Assembly: GCA_025617375.2 (NCBI GenBank)
Contig: JAMYGW020000008.1
Span: 1,302,001 to 1,366,000 of the forward strand
Source: Acarospora socialis
Lineage: Eukaryota > Ascomycota > Lecanoromycetes > Acarosporales > Acarosporaceae
Length of the DNA stretch: 64,000 bases
Direction: 5' to 3'
This document shows positions 12,601 to 24,761 of this stretch, piece after piece. The translations under genes and the position numbers were made by a program. The stretch's first letter is position 1. Each line of letters opens with the position of its first letter. The notes beneath the pieces were generated by a model. It was not told the DNA's origin. It worked only from the letters and a program-made list of their open reading frames with translations, and ran no database searches.

Positions 12601-12697
12601 GCAATTGCTGCTGTCCATGATGGGTGGCGGCACTAGGAGCGTCTTCACCTATATCTGAGTTCCCATGATCGATGTCAGTTATCTCAATATTGTCCAT
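9690..12697 (-). CDS. DUG2: Glutathione-degradation complex subunit Dug2 (WD40 + M20 peptidase)
   Basis: Homologue of yeast Dug2p, which with Dug3p forms the alternative cytosolic glutathione-hydrolysing complex. Six exons (12697-12482, 12434-12309, 12254-12123, 12075-11524, 11476-11284, 11227-9690) code for 918 residues. Yeast Dug2 has 878. The N-terminal half is a WD40 propeller (GGEILVWSLETYERIF, SSAGDAIVNVW, GGGDGTIKLWAL, GGNDNCVAIWDI). From about residue 407 it is an M20 metallopeptidase with GHYDV, GRGVSDNKGP and the metal ligands LIEGEEEHGS, ending with AHLDNERLRLLNLY. The domain order matches Dug2 and no other M20 protein I know. Three of its introns are exactly 47 nt. The first is inferred with donor GTTCAT and acceptor AAG, chosen because it restores EILVWSLETY. 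Confidence 0.93.
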
Positions 12698-12749
12698 TTG
12701 GTTGAAGAGCTCTAGTCGATACTCTAAAAAACTGCTTGTAACAGTGTAC

Positions 12750-12830
12750 GAAGTCAGTGGACATAAGTCTGTGTTGAGTCTCGCCTGATATCTGGCGGTA
12801 GAAGATCATGGACTTATGTCCACTGACTTC
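12750..12830. repeat. Perfect 20-bp inverted repeat with 41-nt spacer
   Basis: Bases 12750-12769 (gaagtcagtggacataagtc) are the exact reverse complement of 12811-12830, with 41 nt between. The nearer arm lies 53 bp upstream of the DUG2 ATG, so transcription from a distal start would put a long stem in the DUG2 5' leader. No target-site duplication is evident at the ends. Candidates are a very short MITE-like relic, a cruciform or regulatory hairpin, or a factor-binding palindrome. Confidence 0.9.
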
Positions 12831-14629
12831 CCAGCTTGTCGTAAGGCTGACGGGTAGAGCACGTGCGCCTAAGGTTTACGGAAAGCTCCGTTCGGCCCGC
12901 TGTTACTCTTTATCCCGGGGAGTACTCCGTATAAACGATGGACACGCAAAACGAGAGCGTACTTACCAAGAATTCGACCATTCGGTCGGCCAAACTCCAT
13001 TGTGTCCTCGTTGCAAAGAGCCATTGTTGAGAATGGGAAGCCGCAGGGGTTGGTGTCACGTGATGGTAAAGGTGTGTCCAGCGACCCAGCCCGGTCTTCA
13101 AGCATCGTACCTCTACGAGGGCGAAGATGAATGGTAAAGACTTTATCTGAAGAATCTGTAGCCTGGACGGTATAATGTACAGGGTGTGTGGCCAAAAGGT
13201 AGCTTCAGATAATGTTACCAGGAATAAGGAAGCAAAATTGGGAATCTGCGGTGTACTTGAGCTGCATTGGATGGCGCAAGAACCCCTTGAGCTCATATCC
13301 TGCAGAATTTGCAGTCACACATCCGATGAGCACTCCGTTACCTTCAGGCAAACTGCCATACCTAACCCACAAACCGGGTTTGCTCTACAGGCCAGCACAA
13401 ACCGCGTGTGCAGCAATTACTGCGAGACGACGTCTCTGGCTACCACTTGGTGCAATCACTTATTCGAATATGGTACTCTGATGAGATAGTAAAGTCCAGA
13501 TCTCGAAGGCAGAGTGTGGAGCTGTGCAGCAGGCAAGGTTTACAACATTTCCCTGCGCTTGCACAAAGTGAGACACAATTTCAGTGCAACAAGGTCTGTC
13601 TTTTGTGTCTTTTCATTATCAGATGTGGAAGAGATTCAATTATACGTGTGAAACGATGCAACGATATGCTTCCTCTGGCCAATTTAGAAATTACAAGACC
13701 CATATGCGCCCACGACCATTGCCCTCAATGTGACAAACGAAAAAGATTGCCAAAAGAAGATTGAAAGTGGGCCGCACACTCCGTACAGGCCGAGAGTCTA
13801 GAGTCAATTGATATGGCTGAATAAAGTACAAAGGCACAGTTTCTCTTATTGGAGAAGCAAGCATAAAAGATTCGTACCTGAAGGTAAGTGACCTAGCTCG
13901 AAAGGTTTGTATGGAAGCTCCAAACACAGAATAAACATCGCCTGAAGAATCGTGTCTTGCATGGCCAGTGTCAATCCTTTCAGCTGCCCTGCGTCCCATT
14001 TCCCTAGGTAGACCGGAGGCTTCGGAGCAAAAACAAACCTCCAGTCATGTCAAAGGCAGCGAGCATAGCCTCACTTGCCGCGCGCCACAGGTCCCCGCCA
14101 ATTCGCCCCCATGATACCCGAGAGCAGGGGACAAGGCCCAGAATGGGATAGGCCTGGGAGGCGAGCAATCACAACCTGACAACGAAGAAACCTACCCATC
14201 AGCTGCGACTTTTACCGACGAGATTCACGGGTGTGAGTCGGGTGAAGAGCAATATGCAGTCATGGCTGCTATGAATGGCTAATATCAATCGAGCTAAATA
14301 TCAAGCTTAAACATGCTGAAGTGTCGATTACGTCTCTGGTCTAAGTCTTGTTGTAGGATTTGTCTATTCCTTTCTATTTTTCTTTGTTATAGCAACATCT
14401 GTTCAGAGATAATTGCCTTGTCTCCTCATCAGCATTCACCAGGGTATTTCTTTGTTGCTTGGCTATCTCGTGAATCATACACTCGCCACTTTTCACTCCA
14501 CTTGGAAATCACATATCACGAAAGCGCTTCGCAGACGCATAACTTTCTACATCAGAGAAGCGCTTTACACTCTGCAAGCAGGTCCTTGCAGTCGGCACCG
14601 TCTACAAATCCAACTAGCAGCATAACGAG
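12831..14629. other. Divergent intergenic region, no gene seen
   Basis: About 1.8 kb between the starts of DUG2 (minus) and the next plus-strand gene. It serves as promoter DNA for both. Open frames up to about 130 codons exist but lack recognisable protein features. No tRNA-like or transposon-like signature was seen. Confidence 0.55.
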
Positions 14630-15858
14630 ATGCACGCAGCAGCGCTCGGTCAGACCATTGCGGTCGTGGACAAGTCAGGGAAGGTTGTTAGTACGGTAAA
14701 TGCACCATGCCTTACCATCTAATCTACCGGCCATAACTGATAAATTCTTCGTAGAGCAAGCATCTCATAAACGTTTTCAAAGAAGCCAAACTAGCCTATC
14801 GAGAGCGTAAAGCCGAAATCGTTGCTGAGCGACGAACCCATCTGGAGGAGAAGCGTATGCGACATGCTGTGGAAGCATATACCATTGAGGATGATAATCC
14901 CAAATACGCTACTTCTTCTAGAAGGTCTCACAACGCGAGGTCCAAATCTCGACCGAATGGTGAACGCCGTCACTCCAGCCGCTCTACGCACGGTGCCATG
15001 AGTCCGATATACCCAGCCTACGACCATGATTACGAGCAGGACCATGAGTCCCACAGGCATCATCTCGGACGGAGTCAGACCATGCTATACGAACAATCGA
15101 ACGGTGTTGCCCAACGGGCATCACTCGGTAGGTCAATGTCTACACCAGCAGCTATAGACATGGATCTAGCTTATGGCGATATTCCACCACCACTTCCTCC
15201 GAATCAGCCTGAGGAACTGGAGCTCAAAGGTCTCGTCGGCAAGGTAAAGATGCTCCTGGACGAAGCGGAATGCGCGCAGTATTCTGTCACAGCTATCATT
15301 GCCAACCTGCAAAAGAATCCCGATGCGATGGCCGCGGTAGCCCTTACGCTGGCTGAAATCAGCAACATTGTTACAAAGATGTCCCCGGGTGTCATAACAG
15401 CTCTGAAAGGAAGCGCTCCTGCTGTGTTTGCTCTGCTGGCTAGTCCCCAGTTTATGATCGCTGCCGGTGTCGGTGTGGGCATCACTATCGTTGCCTTCGG
15501 TGGATATAAGATTATCAAGAAGATCAAAGCCAAGAACGCCCAAGACGACGGCGTGGATGAGATGCTCGAGATTGGTGGCGATGTCAACAGGATTGAAACC
15601 TGGCGACGTGGCATAGCCGAAACTGAGGTGGAAAGTACGGGAACAAGTGTTGATGGCGAATTCATCACCCCTCAAGCAGCGTTCATGTCGCGAGAGGCAT
15701 TGCATGAGGATAGGAGTCGTGAACAGAAGAAGGAAAGGAGGAGCAAGAAGCCTGTGAGGACCTCGAAGAGCGTCAGCTCGAAGAGCTCGAAGACCCTCAA
15801 ACCCGAGAAGGAGAAGAAGGAAAAGAAACCGTCGCCTCTGAGGTTGATGTTCAAGTAG
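14630..15858 (+). CDS. Conserved fungal protein of unknown function with one membrane segment
   Basis: Exons 14630-14695 and 14755-15858 (intron 59 nt) give 389 residues. The splice joins TIAVVDKSGKVVST to SKHLINVFKEAKLAYRERK. I associate this N-terminal arrangement with conserved uncharacterised proteins of filamentous ascomycetes. A basic, Arg/Ser/His-rich stretch follows, then a helical region (residues about 150-220, LVGKVKMLLDEAECAQYSV). Next is one strongly hydrophobic Gly-rich segment near residues 235-262 (MIAAGVGVGITIVAFGGY) ending in KIIKKIKAK. The C-terminus is a Lys/Ser-rich tail (KKPVRTSKSVSSKSSKT). It may be a tail-proximal membrane protein, but no function can be given. Confidence 0.85.
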
Positions 15859-16267
15859 GGCCGGGTAAGGACATCTTTGGTGGTGGCTTGAGCGGCGTAA
15901 GGCTTTTGGGACATCAGCATTTATCACGGTGTTGGAGCGTGACATCCTCTGTAAAGTACTATCGTGAATATAAATGCATTACTGCATTTTATCCCTACTC
16001 GAGGATAACTCAAGCTATTGCTTACCGCTGAAGGCTAAGTAGGAGTATGTTTTTACCTTAGCACAACACGTTGAACGAAAGCAGAGGCTGCTGAGTAATC
16101 CCTCTTTGAAACCTTGTACTTCGTACCAAATATGTTAAAGAGCACCTTAGGTATCAGGCCAGATGTCCTGTCGGTATATCCTCCAACTTGATCCATCAAC
16201 AGATCGTCAGTGGACGATGCTAAGCACTGGACAAGTCAGATGAGTCAAGGCTACTGTGGCACTCATA
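15859..16267. other. Intergenic, promoter of TAPT1-family gene
   Basis: About 410 nt between two plus-strand genes. I see no independent gene, repeat or RNA in it. Confidence 0.6.
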
Positions 16268-19200
16268 ATGAGTGCAGCTTTATACCGGGCAGGTCTGGTC
16301 AATGGCACCACGGAGGATGCCGAAGCTCACGATCCGTTGAAGCAAAATGGCCAAGATCAAGACCGTCTACAGCCGGTGATACCGGCACAGGAAATATCAG
16401 ATGCTGTGGTACAGAAGAAACTCAAGCACGGTGATGCTACGCAAGATGGTGGAGCAGTCCAACCCCCCGGTGCTCCCTCTTCTACTTCCGTCCTCAATGG
16501 CAGCCATCCCACGCTGGAAGCCTGCCAAAGCGGACACCGGCATGCTTGCTCAACGTCGTCGGAGCCGAGGACAGGCTCTCCGGATTCGGAGAAAACCCAT
16601 GATGTTGCTCGTCGCTATGAAGCAAACGGTGATCATGAACCAACGGACCAGATACACAGGAGAAAAGGATTGCCTTCGCCGCTTGATCTTCGTGAGACGA
16701 TGGCTAATGGGCTTGGCCTTCTACTCTCGCCAGCATCGACCAATATCAAATTGAGTCAAATACGGGAAGAGACGAGTAAGCGACGGAGTAGTCAAGTTGA
16801 CTCGCCAGCCATGCAAGGTCTGGAGAAAGAAAAGATCTTGAAGTTATCCCCTGCTCAGATACAGGAGCTCACCTCATCACCCAAGTCGTTGCCTCTCTTT
16901 ACAGCACCGGAAGAGTCTGAAAAGTCCCCAACCAATCGGTTGACTGATACCTTTCTGGCACCCGATCGAGCTTCTGCACAAACCTCATCTGACATCTCTA
17001 CCAGAACTAGCGGGCTTCAGCACGCACAAAGCAGGAAAAGGGCGGGCAGCGCAGTCGTGTCTTCCTCAACGTTCAGAATATCCGCTTCCCGAGGAACAGT
17101 GCCATTGCTTCCAGCAGCAGAAACCGCTTCAAGCACATCAGTATCGTCGAGGCCAGGCGCCTTATCGCGCACTGTATCTACACCTACGAACTTGAGGCGG
17201 AAGCATCCGGTACCGAAGCAGAACGGCGCAGTTCATATTTCGACACCACAAACAAGGTCGAATCGAACTTCACCCTCTCCATTGCAACTTGAAGACTCCA
17301 AAGCTACGCTCAAACCTACGGTCATGCCTGATCCAATGCCATCTCCCATGCCTATGTCTATACCAGTGCCTCCTCTATCTATCCCGACGTATCTTCAACT
17401 TGAGCTTTCGTCGGATAGGCCTTCACCGTTGTACATCCATCGCTCCGTCACCAGTGATTTTCCTTACGAATCATCACGGGTCAAACTAGAACGTCTTCAG
17501 AATTTCCTTCTTTTACCACCGCAACTAGAACAGGTTTTGTGGTTTGGCGCTCTTGCTTGTCTTGATGCTTGGCTTTACTCATTCACGATACTCCCTTTGC
17601 GGTTTTTGAAAGCATTGTATATTTTGGGCCAGTCGTGGGGGCATAATCTGGTGTTGGAGTTCCGTTTCGTATCTGGAATTATCTTTGCTGGTACTGGTCG
17701 TATGTGGCGGAGAAGGAGGGGGAAAGACGGCTCCAGCCTCACCGAAGCACCAGCAAATGCCACCGAACAGGTTAATACCCCGAAAACCTCTCTATCCAAT
17801 CCCACAACCCAACAAGCTGCTACAGGTTCCGATAGCGCTAATGGGAAGAATTCTTACCCGGAGACGGAGCGGAAGCAACGCAGGGGTCCTGCATTCAAGC
17901 ATCGACGAACCAAGTCCACACCGTCAGCGCTGATGCCAGACCACAAGGCGGATATCCTCAAAGGCCTGTTGGTTCTGTTCAGCTGCAGTGTTCTGATGTA
18001 CTTTGATGCCAGTCGCATATACCACAGTATCCGTGGTCAGGCTGCCATCAAACTTTACGTAATCTATAACGTGCTCGAAGTGAGTATCCTCAGTTTTCAG
18101 CTGCTTTCGGAGCTGACTTGGCCATCCAGGTGTGCGATCGATTATTCTCCGCTCTCGGCCAAGATGTTTTTGAGTGCTTGTTTTCGAAAGAGTCTTTAGA
18201 GCGTAAGCCCGATGGCCGGAGCAAAGTTCTTAGACCATTCTGGTTATTTGTCCTGGCACTATTCTACAATGTGGTCCATGCCACTGCCCTGTTCTATCAA
18301 GTCATCACTCTGAACGTGGCGGTCAACTCGTACTCGAACGCCCTTCTCACGCTCCTCATGTCGAACCAATTCGTGGAGATCAAGTCCACCGTCTTCAAGA
18401 AATTCGAGAAAGAAAACCTCTTCCAGCTTACATGTGCGGATGTGGTTGAGCGGTTTCAGCTCTGGCTGATGTTGATCATCATTGCTTCGCGCAACATTGT
18501 TGAGACGGGAGGATTAACCATTACTCTCGGTGGCCTCGGCGGTTCCTTAGGAAGCGTAGTCGGACAAGGTGCTAACGCAAGTCTTCCTTTAAAAGCTTCG
18601 AGTATCCTCCCAAAGAGCTTTACAATATTTCCGAAATGGACGGGGCAAGTCATGGGACCCTTTCTACTAGTGCTCGGAAGTGAGATGTTGGTCGATTGGT
18701 TGAAGCACGCATACATAACCAAGTTCAACAATACCAAGCCAGCCATTTACGGGAGGTTTCTCGATGTGCTCGCGAAGGACTACTACTCTAATGTAAGCAA
18801 TACGATCTAAGGATTGCCAAACTTCGGCGAGTACTAACATATGGTAGGCCTTTGCGGACCAGAACTTGACCCGCCGCCTCGGCCTCCCCGTCATCCCGCT
18901 CTCATGCCTCTTCATCCGCGCTTCCGTCCAGACCTACCACATGTTCCTGGCCACGCACATGCCGCTCCCGATCCCCTCCACCGCCCGATCCCTCTCCGTC
19001 GAAACCCCCGCCACAGCCTCACCCGCCACCACTGCCGCCTTACAACACATCGACCACTACTTTCGCCGAGCACTCGGCCGCTCCTCCTTCGGCACCGGCA
19101 GCGTCTCCTTGCATCCCGGCACGTGGTGGAGCACCGACGACATCATCGCCTTCCTGACCATGGCTGTCTTCTTCCTCGTCCTCTTCCTCGTTCTTCTAGC

Positions 19201-19486
19201 GTGCAAGCTCGTCCTCGGAATGTGTCTCTTGTCGTTCGCGCGCCGGCGCTACAAGGGGATGAAGGAGCGCGAGAAGCAGTCCGTGCACGCGGAAGGGAGG
19301 AGGGTCGGTGGGTGGGGGGTCGTCGAGGTCGATGAGGATAAGAGGAGATGGATCTACCAGGACGATCCGGATGGGGCGCGGAAGTTGAGAGAGAGGGAGG
19401 CCGCTATTAAGGAGAAGGAGGGGCGGGGCGAGTTAGTGTTGGGGGGCGTCAGTAGGTATAATATGGTGGCGAAGCGGATTTGGTAG
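16268..19486 (+). CDS. TAPT1/EMP65-family membrane protein
   Basis: Member of the eukaryotic membrane protein family containing human TAPT1 and yeast Emp65, a SUN-domain partner in the ER membrane. Exons 16268-18079, 18130-18792 and 18848-19486 (introns 50 and 55 nt) give 1037 residues. The first 390 are Ser/Pro-rich and probably disordered. The conserved domain starts near PPQLEQVLWFGALACLDAW and runs through ADILKGLLVLFSCSVLMYFD, YNVLEVCDRLFSALGQDVFE and LLTLLMSNQFVEIKSTVFKK, then AFADQNLTRRLGLP after the second join. Several hydrophobic helices are evident, the last near the C-terminus (LTMAVFFLVLFLVLLACKLV). A Ser/Thr/Asn-rich insert splits the domain around residues 480-560. The ATG at 16268 is the first in frame after a GTG-led stretch, and an upstream exon cannot be excluded. 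Confidence 0.92.
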
Positions 19487-19810
19487 ATGCGTTACTTGTA
19501 TATCAATGATCCTTGTTGATATCAGTGACGTGTTGCATGGTGGTTGGGACTCTTTCAATATCTCTAGCTTCCGAGATTAGGGTCATTTGCTGTCGTACTG
19601 CAAACACCAGATCGTACACATGCCATGACAGACGTCCCACCCCTACACACCACATCACATTATGACCATCTGATCCGAAGAGAAACAAGACAGTCCCTAT
19701 CTCCGCAAACCATCTCGTACCCTCCCCAACCGCAACCCGTCGATCACGTAAACCAACGGCTCTATCAACAGACACCGCCCTTCACCTCCCTACAGAGAAC
19801 CCCTCACTCC
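19487..19810. other. Convergent 3' region
   Basis: About 320 nt between two converging genes. It should hold both 3' untranslated regions and terminators. No extra gene is supported. Confidence 0.55.
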
Positions 19811-20755
19811 CTACTTCTTCCTCGCAACCCCCTTCCCCCTCCTCCTAAGCCCATGCCCATGCTTATGCCCCACCGCCTCACACGGAAAATACCACAGGCC
19901 TTTCTCCTCCTCGGTCAAGAAATCGCTCGGATTCTCGCCCGGTCCGACGATGATGGACGGCGGTTGTCTCCTCCACTTCCGGCCGCCGTTGTTCGAGGCC
20001 GGGATCGACGAATGCGACGACGAGGGCGAGGGCGGAGCGAGCATCGGTTCGCCGGCGTGAGAGCGCGCGGGGTCGTGTCGGGGGAGGCCGGTGGGGTGGC
20101 TGTGCGGGGGAAAGGAGGGTTAGTTGGGTTGGATGAAATTGGGGATGTAAGAGGGGGGGCAAGGGGACGTACTTCTGCTCGTTCGCGAGACGGGCCTCGG
20201 ATTTCGGGGCGCCGGTGAAGAGGCGGAGTTTTTCGAAGAAGCAGTAGCTGTTTCCCAATCACAGCTTATTTAGTAATATGCCTTCTTCTTCCCTTCTTCC
20301 TTCCTTCCCCCGGTAAACCAGAAAGAACAAACAACTCACGCCCCATAATAAACCCCATTCTCACTCCCCCTCCCCTCCCCCTTCGCATCCAGGAACCGCC
20401 GCAGACTGTTCGCGTTCAAGCCCCCGATCTGCTCCAGGAACATCTTCTTCGTGTACGGTTTGTCGAAGCCCGGCACCGGGTGTTGCGACGCGAGGAAGGC
20501 GTGGATTTTGGCGCGGATCTCGTCGCACGTGTCGTAGATGGGCACCGTTTGCGTTTCCGAGTCGGAGTTGGAGTTCGATTTGGGGAGCGGGATGTCGAGG
20601 AAGGGCGGGGATGAGGTTGGCGAGAGGGATGTGCGTGGTCGTGGTGGCTGTGCTTTGCGCGCGGAGGTGGGTGGATATGGGGCTGAGGCGGAGGTGGGGT
20701 TCGTGTTGGTGTTGGGTTCTTTGGGGCCGCTGGTGCGGCGGGCGGCTTTAGGCAT
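19811..20755 (-). CDS. Fungal DUF7726-like protein, possibly nuclear
   Basis: Exons 20755-20340, 20247-20173 and 20099-19811 (introns 92 and 73 nt) give 259 residues. The core VPIYDTCDEIRAKIHAFL, then a Thr/Gln-like helical module (MFLEQIGGLNANSLRRFLDA), then GVYYGAYCFFEKLRLFTGAP across intron 1 matches a fungal domain I know as DUF7726, suspected to be a small DNA-binding-like fold. The N-terminus is Ser/Thr/Pro-rich. The C-terminus has SDFLTEEEKGLWYFP and a basic end (RRRGKGVARKK) that could act as a nuclear localisation signal. Exon joins keep frame and the short third exon ends in TAG. The DUF number is from memory. Confidence 0.8.
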
Positions 20756-21367
20756 TGTGAGTTTCGGAGGGGGTGGTGTGAGGGCGCAATTTAGATGCCG
20801 ATGCGTTGGATAGCTGAAACTTTCGTAGTGGGTAGAGCTACCTCGCTGGGAGGACGGGGATTTTTGTTGTTGTTCGCAGATCCGACGTCATAAGGAGTTG
20901 CGGACGCGTAGCGTAAACATTCTACGCGAGGGAACTGCTTTTGTCATGTGATTAAAACATTCATCTCCAGCAGGGGGGCGAAGTGGTATAGTGAACAAGT
21001 ACAGTAACCTAGATATACCCATTAGTACGTGAAGAGAAGGGTCAAGTCCATCTATATCATAGATCAGCTCTCGTTTCTGATTCTTCTGCGAAGTACTACT
21101 GGGACGAAAGAATTCCTCACGTTTGCGTTGCACGGGCACATAAGATGGCTTAGCTGGAAACAAATCCAAATCTAGGTCCACAATGGGATCGGAACTTAAC
21201 TATCTAATCGTCAACCATGCGAACATAGTAACCAAACCCTCGACAGTATCCTAGGGATTGCGCGTGAAACTCGTTCCCCGACGCCGAAGCCCCACAACCC
21301 TAGCGTCATCAGAGTCGTGAGAAGGGTATCTCGCCCAGATATGAGAAAACCAGATGCGCCAAAACAT
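20756..21367. other. Intergenic, no gene seen
   Basis: About 610 nt holding the promoter of the DUF7726-like gene and the 3' flank of the KCH gene, both minus strand. Nothing else is supported. Confidence 0.55.
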
Positions 21368-23471
21368 CTAGAACCGGAAGTGCCCATGGTCAATCTGATA
21401 GCGCACGGATGAACCTGCGCCCTGCCTATTTGATGGACTGAGGGGCCCTTCAGGACCAGATGTTGCAGCTCTCCTCGGCATGGCCGGTCTTCCGAACTCG
21501 TCCTCGTCACGATAATAAGAGTCGTAAATAGAGTCGTCGTAGGTCGTCGACTGCGGTAGAGGTGCGGTCCCAGATCGTTGAGGTGGATATGGCTGCCTAA
21601 TTGATTGAGTTGGCGTCGCATAGTCCGGAGCCGTGAAGCTGCGATACGGAGGGCGAGTTTGACTGTCAACTGGACTTGGATTGCTTGACATCATGACAGG
21701 CGCAGTATGCATGGACGGGTTGAAGGCGACGTATCCGCCGTTACTTGCCAGCCTCCGGATGTCACTTGCAGGGGTTTGAGATCGCATCTCCTGCGGTAGC
21801 GCGGGCGTTTGTCGCCCAGTAGACGGGTAGAAGGTATCGGAACGGGTATACTTCACCGGAGTTATCGGCGAACGTAGTGTGAGACGTCCTGAGTTTTCAA
21901 CTGGGGAGCGAACTGGTACTCTCTGAGTCGGCTCATAAGCGCTCCGACCTGTTCCCCGCCGCGATGGTGGATCTACGATCGGAGGCATTCTCATAGTCTG
22001 CGTGGGTAGTGGCCTTGACATTGGATTGTAGGCCCCGCGTGTGTCTTGTGGACCGCCAGTTACAGATCTGACCAGGGGTGATCTCTCTAAGTCTCCATAC
22101 CGATTCTCTGGTGCCAACGGTGCTGCGGACCTAGTTGGTCCTCGAAATCCATAACCAGTATTGCTTTCTTGACGAATCAGTGGAGCAGTGGAGGTGAAGC
22201 TGGTATAAGAATTGGCCGAAGATTGTGTAGCTGTTCTTGATGGTGGTAATGGTCTGGTAGGAGGTCCGGTGGGTTGACGATGCAATCCCGCCATACTATG
22301 ACCTTCAGGTGTCGATGGCCTTGTAGGGAAACCTGCAAGAGTAGCTTGTGTGGGATGGCGTGATAAAATTGGGATCTCTGGTAACTTGTCCTCGGAAGTC
22401 GTTTGAAGGTCTGGAATTGTTGGCTGTCGCTTCATGGATGGTCGTCCACCGGCAACATTAACTCCTTTTCGTCTAATAGTATCATCCTTTTCCAGAGCCT
22501 TTCTGACTTTAACCCCGACGATCTTACTGAGTCTGCTGTCAATCTTTCGTCTGCAATAGCCAGAAAGGCCACGATCTTTGCTGGGAATGTGGTGCCAGAG
22601 GAACAAGATGTACATCAATGCTGCGATAGCAAGGCTCAAAGCGGATATGAACCATATAACAAGGGTGAAAAGCATACTAAACAGGATCACTGCTTGTTGC
22701 GTATTCGAATTGGCTAAGACCTGGACGTTGATGAAGAACTGCGCAACGGCCGTGTGCCCATGGTTTGCCGCGTGCTTCCCCTCAGGGATCAAATTGAGCT
22801 GCATGACAGAATACAGAGTTAGAGCGTTGACGACCTGTCGAGGGCCTTCCGCGAAGATGATTCGCATCCAAGCTAGGAGTCCCTTAGCGCTATTCTAGAT
22901 CGGGTGGTAGGATACCAAACTCACCTTCGAATGAAAAGTACGTAAAGAGCGCAACGTATTCTGCACCCTTCTTGCTCTTCGTCAACTCTGCGAAAACTAG
23001 GAAGCGTCTCCAGCCCCTCCCTGTCTTACCCATCCGGACACTCTGTATCCTGACGGCTAGTGGATCCAGGTAGCTTGCAGCCACACTTCCACTCTTCATC
23101 GCCCGCAATGCTCGCATCCATCGGTACACCAAGAAGACCCAAGAGAGTATGATGCACACGGCGAATATCCATTTGGAGATTGCGAAAGGAATGAATGGCT
23201 TTATCTGCCCAGACCAACGGTCGAAAACGAGAAGATTGACGGCGGTAAACGTGTCGACACCATAGACAGCGATAGATGTGAGGAGGAAAATGTAAAGAAC
23301 GCCGTATGATAGTGGCGTGAAGCAGGAGCTTGATTTAAAGTCTGATAGATTCTGGTACACCAACAGTTAGCTGGTACGTTGTAGTATTAGGGACGAGCAA
23401 CGTACAATGTAGTCCCATTTCTGCTCCGCCCTGAGATCACCCAGCCTCTCCCGCTCACCACAGCAGCCCAT
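21368..23471 (-). CDS. KCH-family low-affinity potassium transporter
   Basis: Plasma-membrane protein of the fungal Kch1/Kch2(Prm6) family, which mediates K+ influx needed to activate the high-affinity Ca2+ system during pheromone or stress responses. Exons 23471-23406, 23351-22925 and 22872-21368 (introns 54 and 52 nt) give 665 residues. The start MGCCGERERLGDLRAEQKWD and the join WDYI/NLSDFKSSSCF are family-typical. The second join gives FSFE/AWMRIIFAEGPRQVVNAL. Hydrophobic helices are visible near residues 33-55, 70-95, 215-245 and 255-280. From about residue 320 the tail is long, Pro/Ser/Arg-rich and probably cytoplasmic, with many Ser/Thr phosphorylation-like contexts. Yeast Kch1 lacks so long a tail, but filamentous homologues often have one. 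Confidence 0.9.
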
Positions 23472-24761
23472 ACCTCACAGCAACAGCTCACTCGATAACG
23501 CCCGCGCGATGACCTATACCAGCTAGGGAGACGTGGTACGTAGAGCGCGCAAATGAATGACTCTAGACAAATTGGCCTGAAGGACGGTAAGCTTGCAGAT
23601 ACTGCTAAGCATCGATCATTTGTTATTCAGTATACGGTCCAGCCGTTGTCCGCCTGTAGATGTAGATTATAGATATTATTGCACGATCAGTCTGCGCAAT
23701 TGTATGCAAAGACTTCTAGTCTAATTGAGAGTTCGAGCAATGGGTTATGGAAGTAGGTGGTCTTCATGTGCCCCTCACATCGCGTTGTATGCGCCACTGA
23801 AACAATAAGGAAGCTGGGCGACAAAGAGTCCTTGTCTCGGTCGGAAGCAACAATACAACGGCTCTCAAAGCGAGGTGACAATGTCTCAATTAAGCAGAGC
23901 TGGTAGGCGCGTGGAGAGAGTGTTCAAGTGATGTGTATCTTTGCAGAGCGCCGGGGGGAGGTTTGAAACGAGTGTGAGTTGCACAGGAGATATTCCAGGA
24001 ATGCGCGACGCTTAATGGCACGCAAGTTCTCTGTAAATTGACCTGATCGCAGCCAGTCTATTCAAAGCATCATGTACTTGGTAGCACATAATTGAATCGG
24101 GTCCATCATCTGGATCGTGGTGTCAGTACAGCCTGAACCAATCAATCACTGACTCTCGACCAGAGTCTTAAACACCTATTGTTTGACGTCAACGGGCTGG
24201 CGGCTGTGGAATGGATTACGTCAGCAGCTTGGCGACATCTGATCAGTCATCTATGGCACAACATAATGAATCTTAGAGGCATCATAATTCAATTACTGTA
24301 TGATTTCTATGGACGTAGTCTAGAGATGTGACGGTAGCTCGAAGGACTGTCCCATGATTTCCATCGATCGAGCGAGTCCAACCTTCGAGATGGCGTCTCC
24401 AGCTCAACAAAGTGAACCCTTCCTCCATAGATGATATCCTAACCAGTGAGAAGAATGCGTCGATAATGTCCACCAAAAAGCGAGTTGAGCGAGTCAAACC
24501 TCGAAAAGGCGTCTCCGGCTCAACACAAGAATGTCATTTCGAAAGATTCCGTTGCCACCAGACCGCGACAGAAAGGCCGAGAAGATGTCAGCAAACAGAA
24601 GCAGGAGTGGTGAATTGTCGCCAGGTGACACACGGGAGTCAAGCCCATCAGAGCGACTCAACCGAGGTCATCCCAGATCGTCGGAGTACACACAAACTGA
24701 AGCAAGATCGGAGCAGATGTTGAGAACCCGAACAGCTCGCAAACCGTATGTCCCCAGCGCA
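23472..24761. other. Intergenic, with a small tandem duplication
   Basis: About 1.3 kb upstream of the KCH gene and downstream of the next minus-strand gene. No convincing gene was found. A plus-strand frame from about 24466 reads MSTKKRVERVKPRKGVSG, but it soon changes to an unrecognisable sequence overlapping the 3' end of the neighbouring gene. The direct repeat inside is listed separately. Confidence 0.5.
24370..24525. repeat. Direct repeat, about 40 bp, two copies 117 bp apart
   Basis: Bases 24370-24409 and 24487-24525 share gagcgagtc, cct(t)cga, ggcgtctcc and gctcaaca in the same order, roughly 85 per cent identical by eye with one single-base gap. Both copies read in a similar frame on the plus strand (GVSxST), so the duplicated source may once have been coding. 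The flanks are less similar. Confidence 0.6.

Noticed and set aside
15166-15945. 259-codon minus-strand frame over the uncharacterised protein at 14.6-15.9 kb
   Set aside because: The plus strand has a spliced, family-like protein with a membrane segment. The opposite frame is a shadow.
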